From assembly GCF_003313325.1 (NCBI RefSeq), contig NZ_QMHQ01000002.1, positions 248,001 to 312,000 of the forward strand: a stretch of DNA of 64,000 nt. Reading direction: 5' to 3'. Positions within the stretch are counted from its first letter, which is position 1; each line of letters starts with the position of its first letter. The position numbers were made by a program, and so were the translations under genes. The notes beneath the pieces are model-generated. The model was not told where the DNA came from. It was given only the letters and a program-made list of their open reading frames with translations, and did not search any database. Positions 1 through 7,894 of the stretch are shown here, piece after piece. Source of the DNA: Pedobacter namyangjuensis (GTDB lineage Bacteria; Bacteroidota; Bacteroidia; Sphingobacteriales; Sphingobacteriaceae).

Positions 1-17
1 TGAATTTAACGTGATGC

Positions 18-600
18 TTAAAGATCATCAGGCATATATCCAATCCGTTTTCTGGGAAGATTTAGCTGTTCCCGTTTTCTAAGAGTTCGTCAAGAGAACG
101 AAATAAGATTTCCATATTCTTGTCTGATTATCCAGCTTATTCTTTATTTTTTCAATCTCTAAACGGATTTCTGTATTATCCACAAACATTTGGCGGATAC
201 GGGTAAATATGCGCATAACCTAGATATTGACCTGAATTGCCTGTTTGCTGTTCAATATATTAGAAAGCATTAAGAGGCAATGTTCAGAAAACATGTAAGG
301 GAGCTTTCTTCTACCACCTCGCTTTGATGTCGCAATTTCCGACATCAAACTTTCAAACTCATTATCATTTAAACGAAACATAAAATCTTCGGGAAACCTG
401 TCTGCATTCCTTGCTACCTGTCGTTTAACCGTCTGTTCTCTACCCGTATAATTCTGAAAGATCACTGTCCAGCATAACTTTTTGACCCCTGATATAATAG
501 ATTTTATTCATTATAATCTCGTCAGGAACTAATAATCCATTAGTTTCTCCACTCACATCGTTTGATTTTTTATAAATAATAAGCTCAATATTCTTGTGGA
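18..600 (-). pseudogene. Broken ORF6N-domain protein gene
   Basis: Three reading frames on the minus strand join into one recognisable ORF6N-domain (phage-type DNA-binding) protein. The first part reads VPDEIIMNKIYYIRGQK then MLDSDLSELYG near 475-530. The frame then shifts and continues as TVKRQVARNADRFPEDFMF with the conserved GGRRKLPYMFSEHCLLML region (about 220-465). An in-frame TAG at about 217-219 replaces what is usually a Gln codon after AIQVNI. The frame reopens as VMRIFTRIRQMF, shifts again near 100, and ends as REQLNLPRKRIGYMPDDL with TAA at 18-20. At least two frameshifts and one nonsense codon make it non-functional. The exact 5' end is unclear: the frame stays open to about 600 without an ATG. 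ORF6N genes are common cargo of phages and conjugative elements, which fits the adjacent integrase. Confidence in the pseudogene call is good; the original function is unknown. Confidence 0.8.
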
Positions 601-625
601 TGACTGGCTTAATTTATGTCCAATA

Positions 626-1843
626 TTAAATAATTGCTAATCTCTTTTTCAACAGTGCCATGTCTTCGCTTACCTTCATATCCAAGATCTTCGCATAGTG
701 CTGTGTAGTCCTAATATTGGTGTGCCCGAGCATTTTTGAAACGCTTTCAATCGGCACACCGTTCAAAAGCGTAACCGTTGTAGCGAAAGTGTGGCGTGCA
801 ATATGCGAGGTCAGTTTGTTTTCAATTCCACATAGGTCGGCGATTTCCTTTAGGTATTCATTCATCTTTTGGTTAGTAGGAACGGGAAGGAGCAAACCTT
901 TGTTGAGGCAAACTTTGTTGGTGGCATATCTATCAATGATTTCGACTGCCGTTGGAAGGAGCGGAACTGACGACCTTGTTTTCGTTTTCTGCCTATTGGT
1001 GAAAATCCATCGATCTCCATCAATTCCCTTTCTGATATTTTCATGTTTCAGTTTAAAAACATCCACATAGGCCAAGCCCGTAAAACAGCAGAATATAAAT
1101 ACATCCCTAACCTGTTTTAATCTTTCCGATTGGAACTCTTTTCCTGCGATGTTTGCCAATTCCTCTTTGTTCAGGAAAAAGCGGTCGACGTTCTTAGTCT
1201 TGCCCTTATAAGCTGTGAATGGCGATTTATCTATCCATTCTTTCTCCAAACAAATGCGAAGGATCTTTCCTAAGTTCTTGATGTTCTTTACCACATAGTT
1301 ATTCGCACATTTCTTATCAGACCTCAAATAGTGGTCAAATCCGTTTAGAAAAGTTTGATTTATAGTTCTGATGTCCATATCAGCTACGCCATATCTTAAG
1401 CGGATAAAAACCTTTAGGTGCGTTTCCAGAACCTTATAGCGGTTCAACGTACCACGAACATAATCTTTGCCGACAAGTTGTTCCATTTTCATGTTGTGGT
1501 CTGCCACGGCTTCAAGAAGTGTATGGGAATTTGAGAGTGTTCCAAGATAACTGGATTTGATCAACCCTGCTGTAATCGGCATCCCGAGATCAAAAACGGA
1601 CTGATGGGCAAAGTAGACCGCATTCTGCAATTGGTCTAGATGTGTATTCAGCATCCTGACGTCTTCTTTTGTTCCTACGGCTCGGCCGCCCTTCGCGTTC
1701 CATCGTTTGGGGTCGCAATCCCGATTGGTGGCCATTTCCGCACGGTTTCCCTCTACGGTAATCCTCATGTAGATCGGCACATTTCCACTTACATAGTTCT
1801 TTTGCTTTTTAAGGTAGAAAAGCAGGCTAAAATTGGTCTTCAT
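626..1843 (-). CDS. Tyrosine recombinase/integrase, CTnDOT-like
   Basis: Site-specific recombinase of 405 aa, expected to integrate and excise a mobile element. The N-terminal part (about 1-100) resembles the arm-binding domain of Bacteroidota integrases. A SAM-like core-binding domain lies at about 105-205 and the catalytic domain at about 220-400. Visible catalytic residues are Lys near 286-288 (QKTKT), His347 and Arg350 (HIARH), His374 (MLGH) and the nucleophile Tyr383 (HYAKI). The first catalytic Arg is missing: the motif reads TGLAY (Ala258). Integrases related to CTnDOT IntDOT also lack this Arg. The gene ends 26 bases from the ORF6N remnant and starts 249 bases from the 3' end of a tRNA-Lys transcribed in the same direction. 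This is the usual place for an integrase of a tRNA-targeting element. Most of the element must lie left of the window. Whether it is still active cannot be told. Confidence 0.93.
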   Translation of the reverse strand: MKTNFSLLFYLKKQKNYVSGNVPIYMRITVEGNRAEMATNRDCDPKRWNAKGGRAVGTKEDVRMLNTHLDQLQNAVYFAHQSVFDLGMPITAGLIKSSYLGTLSNSHTLLEAVADHNMKMEQLVGKDYVRGTLNRYKVLETHLKVFIRLRYGVADMDIRTINQTFLNGFDHYLRSDKKCANNYVVKNIKNLGKILRICLEKEWIDKSPFTAYKGKTKNVDRFFLNKEELANIAGKEFQSERLKQVRDVFIFCCFTGLAYVDVFKLKHENIRKGIDGDRWIFTNRQKTKTRSSVPLLPTAVEIIDRYATNKVCLNKGLLLPVPTNQKMNEYLKEIADLCGIENKLTSHIARHTFATTVTLLNGVPIESVSKMLGHTNIRTTQHYAKILDMKVSEDMALLKKRLAII

Positions 1844-1916
1844 AATCTATCGATTTTAGTTAAACAAACATAGCTTTGCTTCTTAAAATACGCAAGATGT
1901 TCAGTATGTAACAACC

Positions 1917-1982
1917 TGTACAATAATTGATTATGTACAATTCGGTGAGTCAAATTTAACCGTTTCGCCTTACTCACCGAAT
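1917..1982. repeat. Short repeats between integrase and tRNA-Lys
   Basis: TGTACAAT occurs twice as a direct repeat (1917-1924 and 1934-1941). ATTCGGTGAGT at 1940-1950 and its exact complement ACTCACCGAAT at 1972-1982 form an 11-bp inverted repeat with a 21-base spacer. A further CACTCACC follows at 1983-1990. The ACTCACCGAAT word recurs at 55581-55591 beside the second tRNA-Lys. Short repeats in this position are typical of integrase arm sites or excisionase sites. That role is inferred only from position. Confidence 0.5.
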
Positions 1983-2034
1983 CACTCACCAAAGTTTTGT
2001 GAATCCATGCGATTTTTGGCAGTTCCCTAAAAGC

Positions 2035-2068
2035 AAAAACCCTGCTAATCGTGCGATTGCAGGGTTTT
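2035..2068 (-). terminator. Rho-independent terminator of left tRNA-Lys
   Basis: On the minus strand AAAACCCTGC pairs with GCAGGGTTTTT around an AATC/GATT inner stem and a GCAC loop, followed by a run of T. It lies about 25 bases after the tRNA. The A-tract on the other side means it could also work in the opposite direction. The same hairpin follows the second tRNA-Lys. Confidence 0.8.
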
Positions 2069-2091
2069 ATACGTTTTGATAGTCTTTGGTG

Positions 2092-2164
2092 TGATCCCGC
2101 TGGGATTCGAACCCAGGACCACTACATTAAAAGTGTAATGCTCTACCAGCTGAGCTACGGAATC
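2092..2164 (-). tRNA. tRNA-Lys (anticodon UUU), left copy
   Basis: 73-base tRNA read on the minus strand. The acceptor stem GATTCCG pairs with CGGGATC (one T-G wobble) and the discriminator base is A. The D-arm is AGCTCAGCTGGTAGAGC, the anticodon loop is CTTTTAA (anticodon TTT, lysine) and the T-arm is CCTGGGTTCGAATCCCAGC. No CCA is encoded. Its sequence is identical to the tRNA at 55378-55450. The 3' end points to the integrase at 626-1843, so it is the probable integration target of the element to the left. Confidence 0.96.
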
Positions 2165-2204
2165 ATTTAAAGTTTTTCGCTGTGCGTTTCCCTTTAAAGT
2201 GATG

Positions 2205-2235
2205 CAAATATAGGGTTAACATCAACTTAATGCAA
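2205..2235 (-). promoter_or_regulatory. Promoter of left tRNA-Lys
   Basis: On the minus strand TTG (2233-2235) is followed after 20 bases by TATATTTG (2205-2212). This matches the Bacteroidota housekeeping pattern TTG-N~19-TAnnTTTG. The tRNA starts about 40 bases downstream. The right tRNA-Lys has the same two elements with the same spacing although the rest of the upstream sequence differs, so both copies are probably transcribed. Confidence 0.75.
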
Positions 2236-2409
2236 AGTTTTTTTTGTTTACGAACGTAGTTTATTGATTTATAAGGGAATTAATTATTTTGAGCTTTCAA
2301 AATAAACTTAAAAACACCAAAATATTGCGGTTGTGTGCTGTCTTTAGCCTTATTTTTTGTAAAATTGGATACTGCAAAAAAGCTAAAATAATCGCAAACG
2401 ATAAAATTT

Positions 2410-3258
2410 ATGAAACTAATTAGATACGGCGAGCCCGGAAAAGAAAAACCCGGGGTAATTATTAACGACGATTATTTTGATGTTTCTGAATTTGTACAAG
2501 ATTATAATGAAGATTTTTTTGATAACGATGGTCTGTCGAAACTCGAATCGGTAGTAGAAAATAATCAACTTAAGCAAGTTGCTATTAATGTACGTTTGGG
2601 TTGCCCAATTGCGAGGCCTTCTAAAATAGTATGCGTGGGTTTAAATTATGTAGATCATGCGCAAGAAACTAATTCTCCTATACCAAAAGAGCCAATCTTA
2701 TTTTTTAAATCTACAACGGCAATTGTAGGGCCAAATGATAACTTAATTATCCCGAAAGGAAGCGAAAAAACAGATTGGGAGGTAGAACTTGCTATCGTTA
2801 TTTCGAAAAAGGCAAGTTACATTTCATTAGAGGAAGCTGAAGATTATATTGCCGGGTATTGTTTGGCAAACGATTATAGCGAACGTGCTTTCCAAATGGA
2901 AAGAAACGGACAGTGGACAAAGGGCAAGGGATGCGATAGTTTTGCTCCGATAGGCCCGTATCTAGCAACTAAAGACGAAATTGCTGAAATTGGTAATCTC
3001 CGCCTTTGGCTAAAGGTTAACGGAAAGTTGGTTCAAGATGGTAATACCGCTAACCTTATCTTTAATGTGCCAACTATTGTAGCCTACATCAGCCAGTTTA
3101 TGACGTTATTGCCTGGTGATATCATTTTTACAGGAACGCCTGCAGGGGTAGGTATAGGTCAGAAACCGCATCCGTGGTATTTGAAACCTGGCGATGAAAT
3201 TGAGTTAGGAATTGATGGTTTAGGATCTAGTAAGCAAATCGCGGTAGCGTACAAATAA
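2410..3258 (+). CDS. Fumarylacetoacetate hydrolase (FAH) family protein
   Basis: 282-aa enzyme of the FAH family, which hydrolyses or decarboxylates 2-oxo acids with a divalent metal. The N-terminal FAH-like cap covers about 1-70. The catalytic domain contains VGLNYVDHAQE (about 76-86), DWEVELAIVI with acidic metal ligands (about 123-132), GYCLANDYSERAFQ, and the hallmark FTGTPAGVGIG (about 239-249). Family members of this size include 2,4-diketo-3-deoxy-L-fuconate/rhamnonate hydrolases and ureidoglycolate lyase-like proteins. The stop codon directly abuts the ATG of the next gene, a GH3 glycosidase, so the two are co-transcribed. That fits a role in sugar-acid breakdown after plant polysaccharide hydrolysis, but the substrate is inferred. 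The cytoplasmic location follows from the lack of a signal peptide. Confidence 0.88.
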   Translation: MKLIRYGEPGKEKPGVIINDDYFDVSEFVQDYNEDFFDNDGLSKLESVVENNQLKQVAINVRLGCPIARPSKIVCVGLNYVDHAQETNSPIPKEPILFFKSTTAIVGPNDNLIIPKGSEKTDWEVELAIVISKKASYISLEEAEDYIAGYCLANDYSERAFQMERNGQWTKGKGCDSFAPIGPYLATKDEIAEIGNLRLWLKVNGKLVQDGNTANLIFNVPTIVAYISQFMTLLPGDIIFTGTPAGVGIGQKPHPWYLKPGDEIELGIDGLGSSKQIAVAYK

Positions 3259-5424
3259 ATGAAAGTAGGCCTAAAATTTTTAATCATACCTTTTTTTCTT
3301 GTGGTTAGTTTCTGCAGTGCACAAGAATTTCGTTACCTAAATAATAAATTGCCATTAGAGACAAGGGTTGAGGATTTGTTAAAACGAATGACGTTGGAGG
3401 AAAAAGCGATGCAAATGCATAACGCTACGCCGGCGGTAGAAAGGTTGAAGATACCCGCTTACGATTGGTGGAACGAAGCTTTACATGGTGTGGCAAGAGC
3501 GGGCTTAGCTACTTCGTTTCCGCAACCAATAGGCTTGGCGGCCACTTTTAACGAAAAAGGCATATTTGAAATGGGTACGGCGGTAAGCGACGAAGCGAGG
3601 GCCAAGCACCATCAATTTGCTCGAGAAGGAAAACGAGAGATCTACATGGGACTTAATTTCTACTCGCCTAACGTAAACATTTTTAGAGACCCAAGATGGG
3701 GCAGAGGGCACGAAACTTTTGGCGAAGACCCATATTTAACAGGAAAACTGAGTGTAGCCTTTGTAAAAAGTATGCAAGGCGATAATCCGAATTATTTTAA
3801 AACCATAACCACAGCCAAACATTTTGCTGTACATAGCGGGCCAGAGCCACAAAGACATGAGTTTGATGCAAAACCGAACGAACGCGATTTATGGGAAACT
3901 TATCTTCCTGCGTTTAAAATGTTGGCTCAAGATGGTCATGTTTATTCATTTATGTGTGCATACAATCGGCTTTACGGTAAACCTTGCTGTAGCGATTCAT
4001 TTTTGCTGAATGACATCCTTAGAAAAAAATGGAATTTTAAAGGTTTCGTAGCAACTGATTGTGGCGCCTTGTACGATTTCTACATGTTTCATAAAACTGC
4101 GACAGATAGTGTAGAAGCCGTTGCGCAAGCGATTAAAGCTGGTGCCGATAACCAATGCTGGGGTTATGCAAAGGCGGTTATACCTGCAATAAAACGCGGT
4201 TTGCTCAAAGAGAGCGAATTGGACACCGCAGTGGCCAGATTGCTAAGAGCTAAATTTAAACTTGGAGTGTTCGATGCCGAAAGCGATAATCCTTATTCTA
4301 AAATTCCTTATAGCGTTGTAAACAATAAAGCACATCAGCAACAAGCGTTGCAAATGGCTAGAGAAAGTATCGTTTTGCTTAAAAATGCAAAACAAACGTT
4401 ACCGTTAAAACGCAATTTAAAGAATATTGCTGTAATTGGACCTAATGCAAATGATGCCGAAATTTTACTTGGAAACTATAATGGCGAACCTGCACACGTT
4501 ATATCTCCGCTCGAAGGAATAAAGAATAAATTTTCAACCAGCAACATCTTATACGCCAAAGGTTGCAACGTGATAGATACGCCAGGTTACGATAAAAAAT
4601 CAGACTATGACGAAGCGATTAAAACTGCAAAACAAGCTGAGCTAATTGTATTCATAGGGGGAATTTCGCCTAGGCTAGAAGGCGAAGATTTGAAAGTAAA
4701 AGTACCAGGTTTTTTAGGAGGCGATAAAACCAATCTTGATTTGCCAATTGTACAAACCGAACTGCTTAAAGAGCTTAAAAAACTTGGCAAGCCTATTGTT
4801 TTGGTACTGCTAAACGGTAGCGCATTAAGTATTAATTGGGAAGAAAAAGAGCTAGATGCTATTGTAGAAACTTGGTACGGTGGAGAAAAGGGTGGCGAGG
4901 CTTTGGCAGATGTGCTGGCAGGAGATTATAACCCAGCAGGAAGATTGCCTATAACGTTCTACAAATCCGTTAATGATATTCCTAAGTTTGATGATTACGG
5001 TATGCAGGGAAGAACTTACCGTTATACTACAAAACCCGTTTTATACCCTTTCGGTTATGGGTTGAGTTTTACAAAGTTCGCTTACAGTAATTTAAAGTTG
5101 TCTGCCACTGAACTAAATAGCAGTAAGCCCTTAAAGGTTAGCCTTAACGTCCATAATATTGGTAATTTTGATGGCGATGAAGTTGTACAATTGTACATAA
5201 AGCAATTTGGAAGCACGATGCCGATTAAAGAGCTGAAAGGCTTTACGCGTATTAATCTAAAGAAAGGCGAACGGAAAATGGTAACTTTTGAGCTTAATGC
5301 TAAAGATATTATGCATTACAACGAAGCCACCGAAGAAATGGAAATTATCCCTGGCAAGCTTCAATTATTGGTTGGCAAATCTTCTGGCAAAGCAGAATTA
5401 ACGGCAGATATTACACTTAAATAG
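3259..5424 (+). CDS. Glycoside hydrolase family 3, probable beta-xylosidase/glucosidase
   Basis: 721-aa exported glycosidase that removes terminal beta-linked sugars. A signal peptide (about 1-22, cleavage near SAQ-EF) directs it to the periplasm. The GH3 N-terminal TIM barrel spans about 35-345, with KHFAVHSG (Lys187-His188) and the nucleophile Asp267 in VATDCGALYDF. The alpha/beta sandwich domain (about 385-590) has the LVLLNGSAL and ETWYGGEKGGEALADVL segments. A fibronectin-like C-terminal domain (about 640-710) has NIGNFDGDEVVQLYI and KELKGFTR. The pattern is closest to plant/bacterial xylosidase-type GH3 enzymes, but beta-glucosidase activity cannot be excluded. It starts on the base after the stop of the FAH gene, so translational coupling is likely. 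Length and all domains are complete. Confidence 0.92.
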   Translation: MKVGLKFLIIPFFLVVSFCSAQEFRYLNNKLPLETRVEDLLKRMTLEEKAMQMHNATPAVERLKIPAYDWWNEALHGVARAGLATSFPQPIGLAATFNEKGIFEMGTAVSDEARAKHHQFAREGKREIYMGLNFYSPNVNIFRDPRWGRGHETFGEDPYLTGKLSVAFVKSMQGDNPNYFKTITTAKHFAVHSGPEPQRHEFDAKPNERDLWETYLPAFKMLAQDGHVYSFMCAYNRLYGKPCCSDSFLLNDILRKKWNFKGFVATDCGALYDFYMFHKTATDSVEAVAQAIKAGADNQCWGYAKAVIPAIKRGLLKESELDTAVARLLRAKFKLGVFDAESDNPYSKIPYSVVNNKAHQQQALQMARESIVLLKNAKQTLPLKRNLKNIAVIGPNANDAEILLGNYNGEPAHVISPLEGIKNKFSTSNILYAKGCNVIDTPGYDKKSDYDEAIKTAKQAELIVFIGGISPRLEGEDLKVKVPGFLGGDKTNLDLPIVQTELLKELKKLGKPIVLVLLNGSALSINWEEKELDAIVETWYGGEKGGEALADVLAGDYNPAGRLPITFYKSVNDIPKFDDYGMQGRTYRYTTKPVLYPFGYGLSFTKFAYSNLKLSATELNSSKPLKVSLNVHNIGNFDGDEVVQLYIKQFGSTMPIKELKGFTRINLKKGERKMVTFELNAKDIMHYNEATEEMEIIPGKLQLLVGKSSGKAELTADITLK

Positions 5425-5719
5425 TTTTGTTATTTGAAAATGAATGTCAGCATTTCATTGCAACTTTAGCCCTGCTTTCGCTTATAGTCCTCATTTCGCT
5501 TCGCTAATTCCGGGCTATTCCACTCAATCAGGTTTATGGCACCAAACCAGTAGCACTTGGTTCAAGGCAGTTGATCCTGTTTACTAAATCCGAAGGAAAT
5601 GGAACCCCGCATTCCGTGCCAATGGGCGTGAGCATTAACAAAATCGGGATGTAATTTACAGCAGGGCAGAGCCAAAATAAATGTACTTCAACTGCTTTTC
5701 AAATTCTAATAACGCAACC
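5425..5719. other. Intergenic region with decayed interspersed repeat
   Basis: 295 bases between convergent genes, with no credible gene. The base composition is more mixed than in the surrounding AT-rich spacers. Phrases such as GGGCTATTCCACTCAATCAG (5512-5531) followed by GTTTATGGC resemble pieces of the spacer at 10540-10575 and, more weakly, 36725-36760. It is probably a degraded copy of a repeat family scattered through the genome. Confidence 0.4.
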
Positions 5720-7777
5720 TTAATCGATTTTATCTTGTTTCTTTGTGCTTATATTATAAAGTACAAAGCCCATCAGTAGAAAAAACAAAACGCCTAAAAT
5801 TTGGTAGCCACCCTCTCCAAACCAGCTTGCAAATAGAGGTTCTACGTTTACCTTGCCTAAATTATCTCTAACTGCAGGAATAACCATTAAAATAGCCACG
5901 ATAACGCCTGCAATTGCACCGCCGGCAACTAAACCCGTTGCAAATAAATTTCCGGGAGCAATTTCTTCTTCCTCGGCAGTTTTCTTTTTGTTTTTCTCTC
6001 TCCAATTGACCAAACCTTTTATAGCGCCACCGGCAAAAATTGGCAAAGTAGTAGATAAAGGCAAGTAGGCACCAACTGCAAAAGAAAGTGCATTTATACC
6101 GCAAAGCTCAATAGTTATCGCAATAAAAACACCAACCAAAACATATTGCCAATCTAGGTTAAAAGATAACATTCCTTTAATAAGTGTCGCCATTAAAGTT
6201 GCTTGCGGTGCAGCGTAAGTTTCGGTCCCGATAGCATGTTGGATCCCTTGGTTTAGCATTTCTTGTGTTGGCGTATCTAAAATTTTAACAGTTAAACCAA
6301 TAACAATAGACGATACGATTGCGCCAATAAATAGTGCAATTTGTTGGTATTTTGGCGTGGCTCCAATTAAATATCCCGTTTTTAAATCTTGTGATGTTGC
6401 GCCTGCATTCGCTGCTGCAATGCAAATCATTCCACCTACAACCAAAGCCATCGGTTCATAAATTTTTCCTGTCCAACCAACAGCTATAAAAACCAAACAG
6501 GTGCCCATAATTGTTGCTATGGTCATACCCGAAATTGGGTTGTTACTAGAACCAATTAAGCCTACAATCCTACTAGAAACGGTAACAAAAAAGGCACCAA
6601 AAACGATTACCAGCACACCAATAATCAACTTATTTACAATACTATCGCCCGGGATTTGTGGTAAAATGGCCATCAAAAGAATTAAAACCAAACTGCCAAT
6701 TCCAACTAATTTTATAGATAAATCCCTATCGGTGCGTTTAATAGTTCCACCGGCCTTGTTTTCTTTAATTGAACCTAAACTTTCTTTAAACGACGATATG
6801 ATTGTCGGAATGGTTTTTAGTAAAGTTATAAATCCGCCTGCCGCTACAGCGCCTGCTCCAATCTGTTTAACAAATGCTTGGTAAATTGCCCTAGGGTAAT
6901 CGGCAAAAGTTTGCGTTATCGGATCCCAGTTTCCGGAGCCACCAGGTTTTGTAATATCTGCCAGCAAACCTAGCTTAACCAATTGTTTGGCTGCAATTAA
7001 CGGATCAATTAACGTAGATAGTAATGGGATTAGGGCCAACCAAGCTAAAACACCACCGGCAACTAAAACACCAGCTATTTTCGGACCGATAATATATCCA
7101 ACGCCTAAATACTCTGGTGTAATTTCTCCACTAACTTGTGCTGATGGTAAAAACTTGTTGGCTTGTTTGGTTGCCCAGGTTGGCGCCTCGGCAATTACAT
7201 GAAATACCTTTTGCAACATAGCGTAAACTAGCGAAAAACCCAAACCCCAAAATGCGGTACGGGCAAAATCTCCGCCTTTTTCGCCGGCCTGAAGAACCGA
7301 TGCGCAAGCAGTTCCTTCTGGGTAAGGTAGGTTGGCATGTTCTTTTACAATTAGCGACCTCCTTAAAGGAATCATCATCAACGTTCCTAAAATCCCGCCT
7401 AAAATGGCAAGAATTAAAATAGTCATGTAATTAAAGAATGCTTCTCCGGAGCTTTGCCCACCAATGCCGGTACTTAGAAACAAAAATCCCGGTAGGGTAA
7501 ATACAACACCTGCTGCTATCGATTCACCGGCAGAGCCAGTAGTTTGGATAATGTTATTCTCTAAAATAGTTGTCTTGAAAAATTTCTTCCCTAAAGTAAT
7601 CGCAAGAACTGCAATTGGGATAGATGCGGAAACAGTTAAACCAGCTTTTAATGCTAAATATACCGTAGCAGCGCCAAAAATGATCCCCGCAATACAACCT
7701 AGTAATATAGATTTTATAGTAAACTCCGCAACGTTTTTATCTGCCGACACAAATGGCTTAAATTCTTCTTTATTCAT
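5720..7777 (-). CDS. OPT family oligopeptide transporter
   Basis: 685-aa inner-membrane protein of the oligopeptide transporter (OPT) superfamily, which imports peptides or metal-chelate conjugates with protons. The sequence is almost entirely hydrophobic helices (about 15 segments). It carries family signatures: GAATVYLALKAGLTVSASIP near the N-terminus (about 36-55), TTGSAGESIAAGVVFTLPG (about 80-98) and PLRRSLIVKEHANLPYPEG (about 137-155). The NAGATSQDLKTGYLIGATP stretch (about 460-478) is also characteristic. The prokaryotic branch of this family is poorly characterised, so the substrate is unknown. The gene stands alone: it converges on the GH3 gene and is preceded by a terminator belonging to the next upstream gene. 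Full family length; start ATG at 7777. Confidence 0.92.
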   Translation of the reverse strand: MNKEEFKPFVSADKNVAEFTIKSILLGCIAGIIFGAATVYLALKAGLTVSASIPIAVLAITLGKKFFKTTILENNIIQTTGSAGESIAAGVVFTLPGFLFLSTGIGGQSSGEAFFNYMTILILAILGGILGTLMMIPLRRSLIVKEHANLPYPEGTACASVLQAGEKGGDFARTAFWGLGFSLVYAMLQKVFHVIAEAPTWATKQANKFLPSAQVSGEITPEYLGVGYIIGPKIAGVLVAGGVLAWLALIPLLSTLIDPLIAAKQLVKLGLLADITKPGGSGNWDPITQTFADYPRAIYQAFVKQIGAGAVAAGGFITLLKTIPTIISSFKESLGSIKENKAGGTIKRTDRDLSIKLVGIGSLVLILLMAILPQIPGDSIVNKLIIGVLVIVFGAFFVTVSSRIVGLIGSSNNPISGMTIATIMGTCLVFIAVGWTGKIYEPMALVVGGMICIAAANAGATSQDLKTGYLIGATPKYQQIALFIGAIVSSIVIGLTVKILDTPTQEMLNQGIQHAIGTETYAAPQATLMATLIKGMLSFNLDWQYVLVGVFIAITIELCGINALSFAVGAYLPLSTTLPIFAGGAIKGLVNWREKNKKKTAEEEEIAPGNLFATGLVAGGAIAGVIVAILMVIPAVRDNLGKVNVEPLFASWFGEGGYQILGVLFFLLMGFVLYNISTKKQDKID

Positions 7778-7840
7778 TTTATGATTTAAAAAAATAAAGG
7801 TAATTTATTTTAAGCATTCTTTGAACTCAAAGCTAAGCAC

Positions 7841-7872
7841 AAAAAAAGCCTATCAACAATTGTCGATAGGCT
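7841..7872 (-). terminator. Terminator of alpha/beta hydrolase gene
   Basis: AGCCTATC (7847-7854) and GATAGGCT (7865-7872) form a perfect 8-bp stem. The A-tract at 7841-7847 is a T-run on the minus strand. It lies 22 bases after the stop codon of the gene at 7895-8728. Confidence 0.85.
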
Positions 7873-7894
7873 CACATTTCATAGGTATTTGAAG

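Larger units (their letters stand above)
2030..2167 (-). repeat. 138-bp inverted repeat, left copy (tRNA-Lys plus terminator)
   Basis: This block is the exact reverse complement of 55375-55512: three bases upstream, the whole tRNA-Lys and the terminator. Weaker similarity continues leftward to about 1940, interrupted by roughly 20 extra bases in this copy. The upstream flanks differ apart from the promoter elements. The two copies are about 53.2 kb apart in opposite orientation, so homologous recombination between them could invert the segment. Confidence 0.9.

Noticed and set aside
717..1070. 117-aa plus-strand frame inside the integrase
   Set aside because: It lies opposite the well-supported integrase gene and has no recognisable domain.
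6501..6884. 127-aa plus-strand frame inside the OPT transporter
   Set aside because: Shadow frame opposite a strongly conserved membrane protein; no domain of its own.
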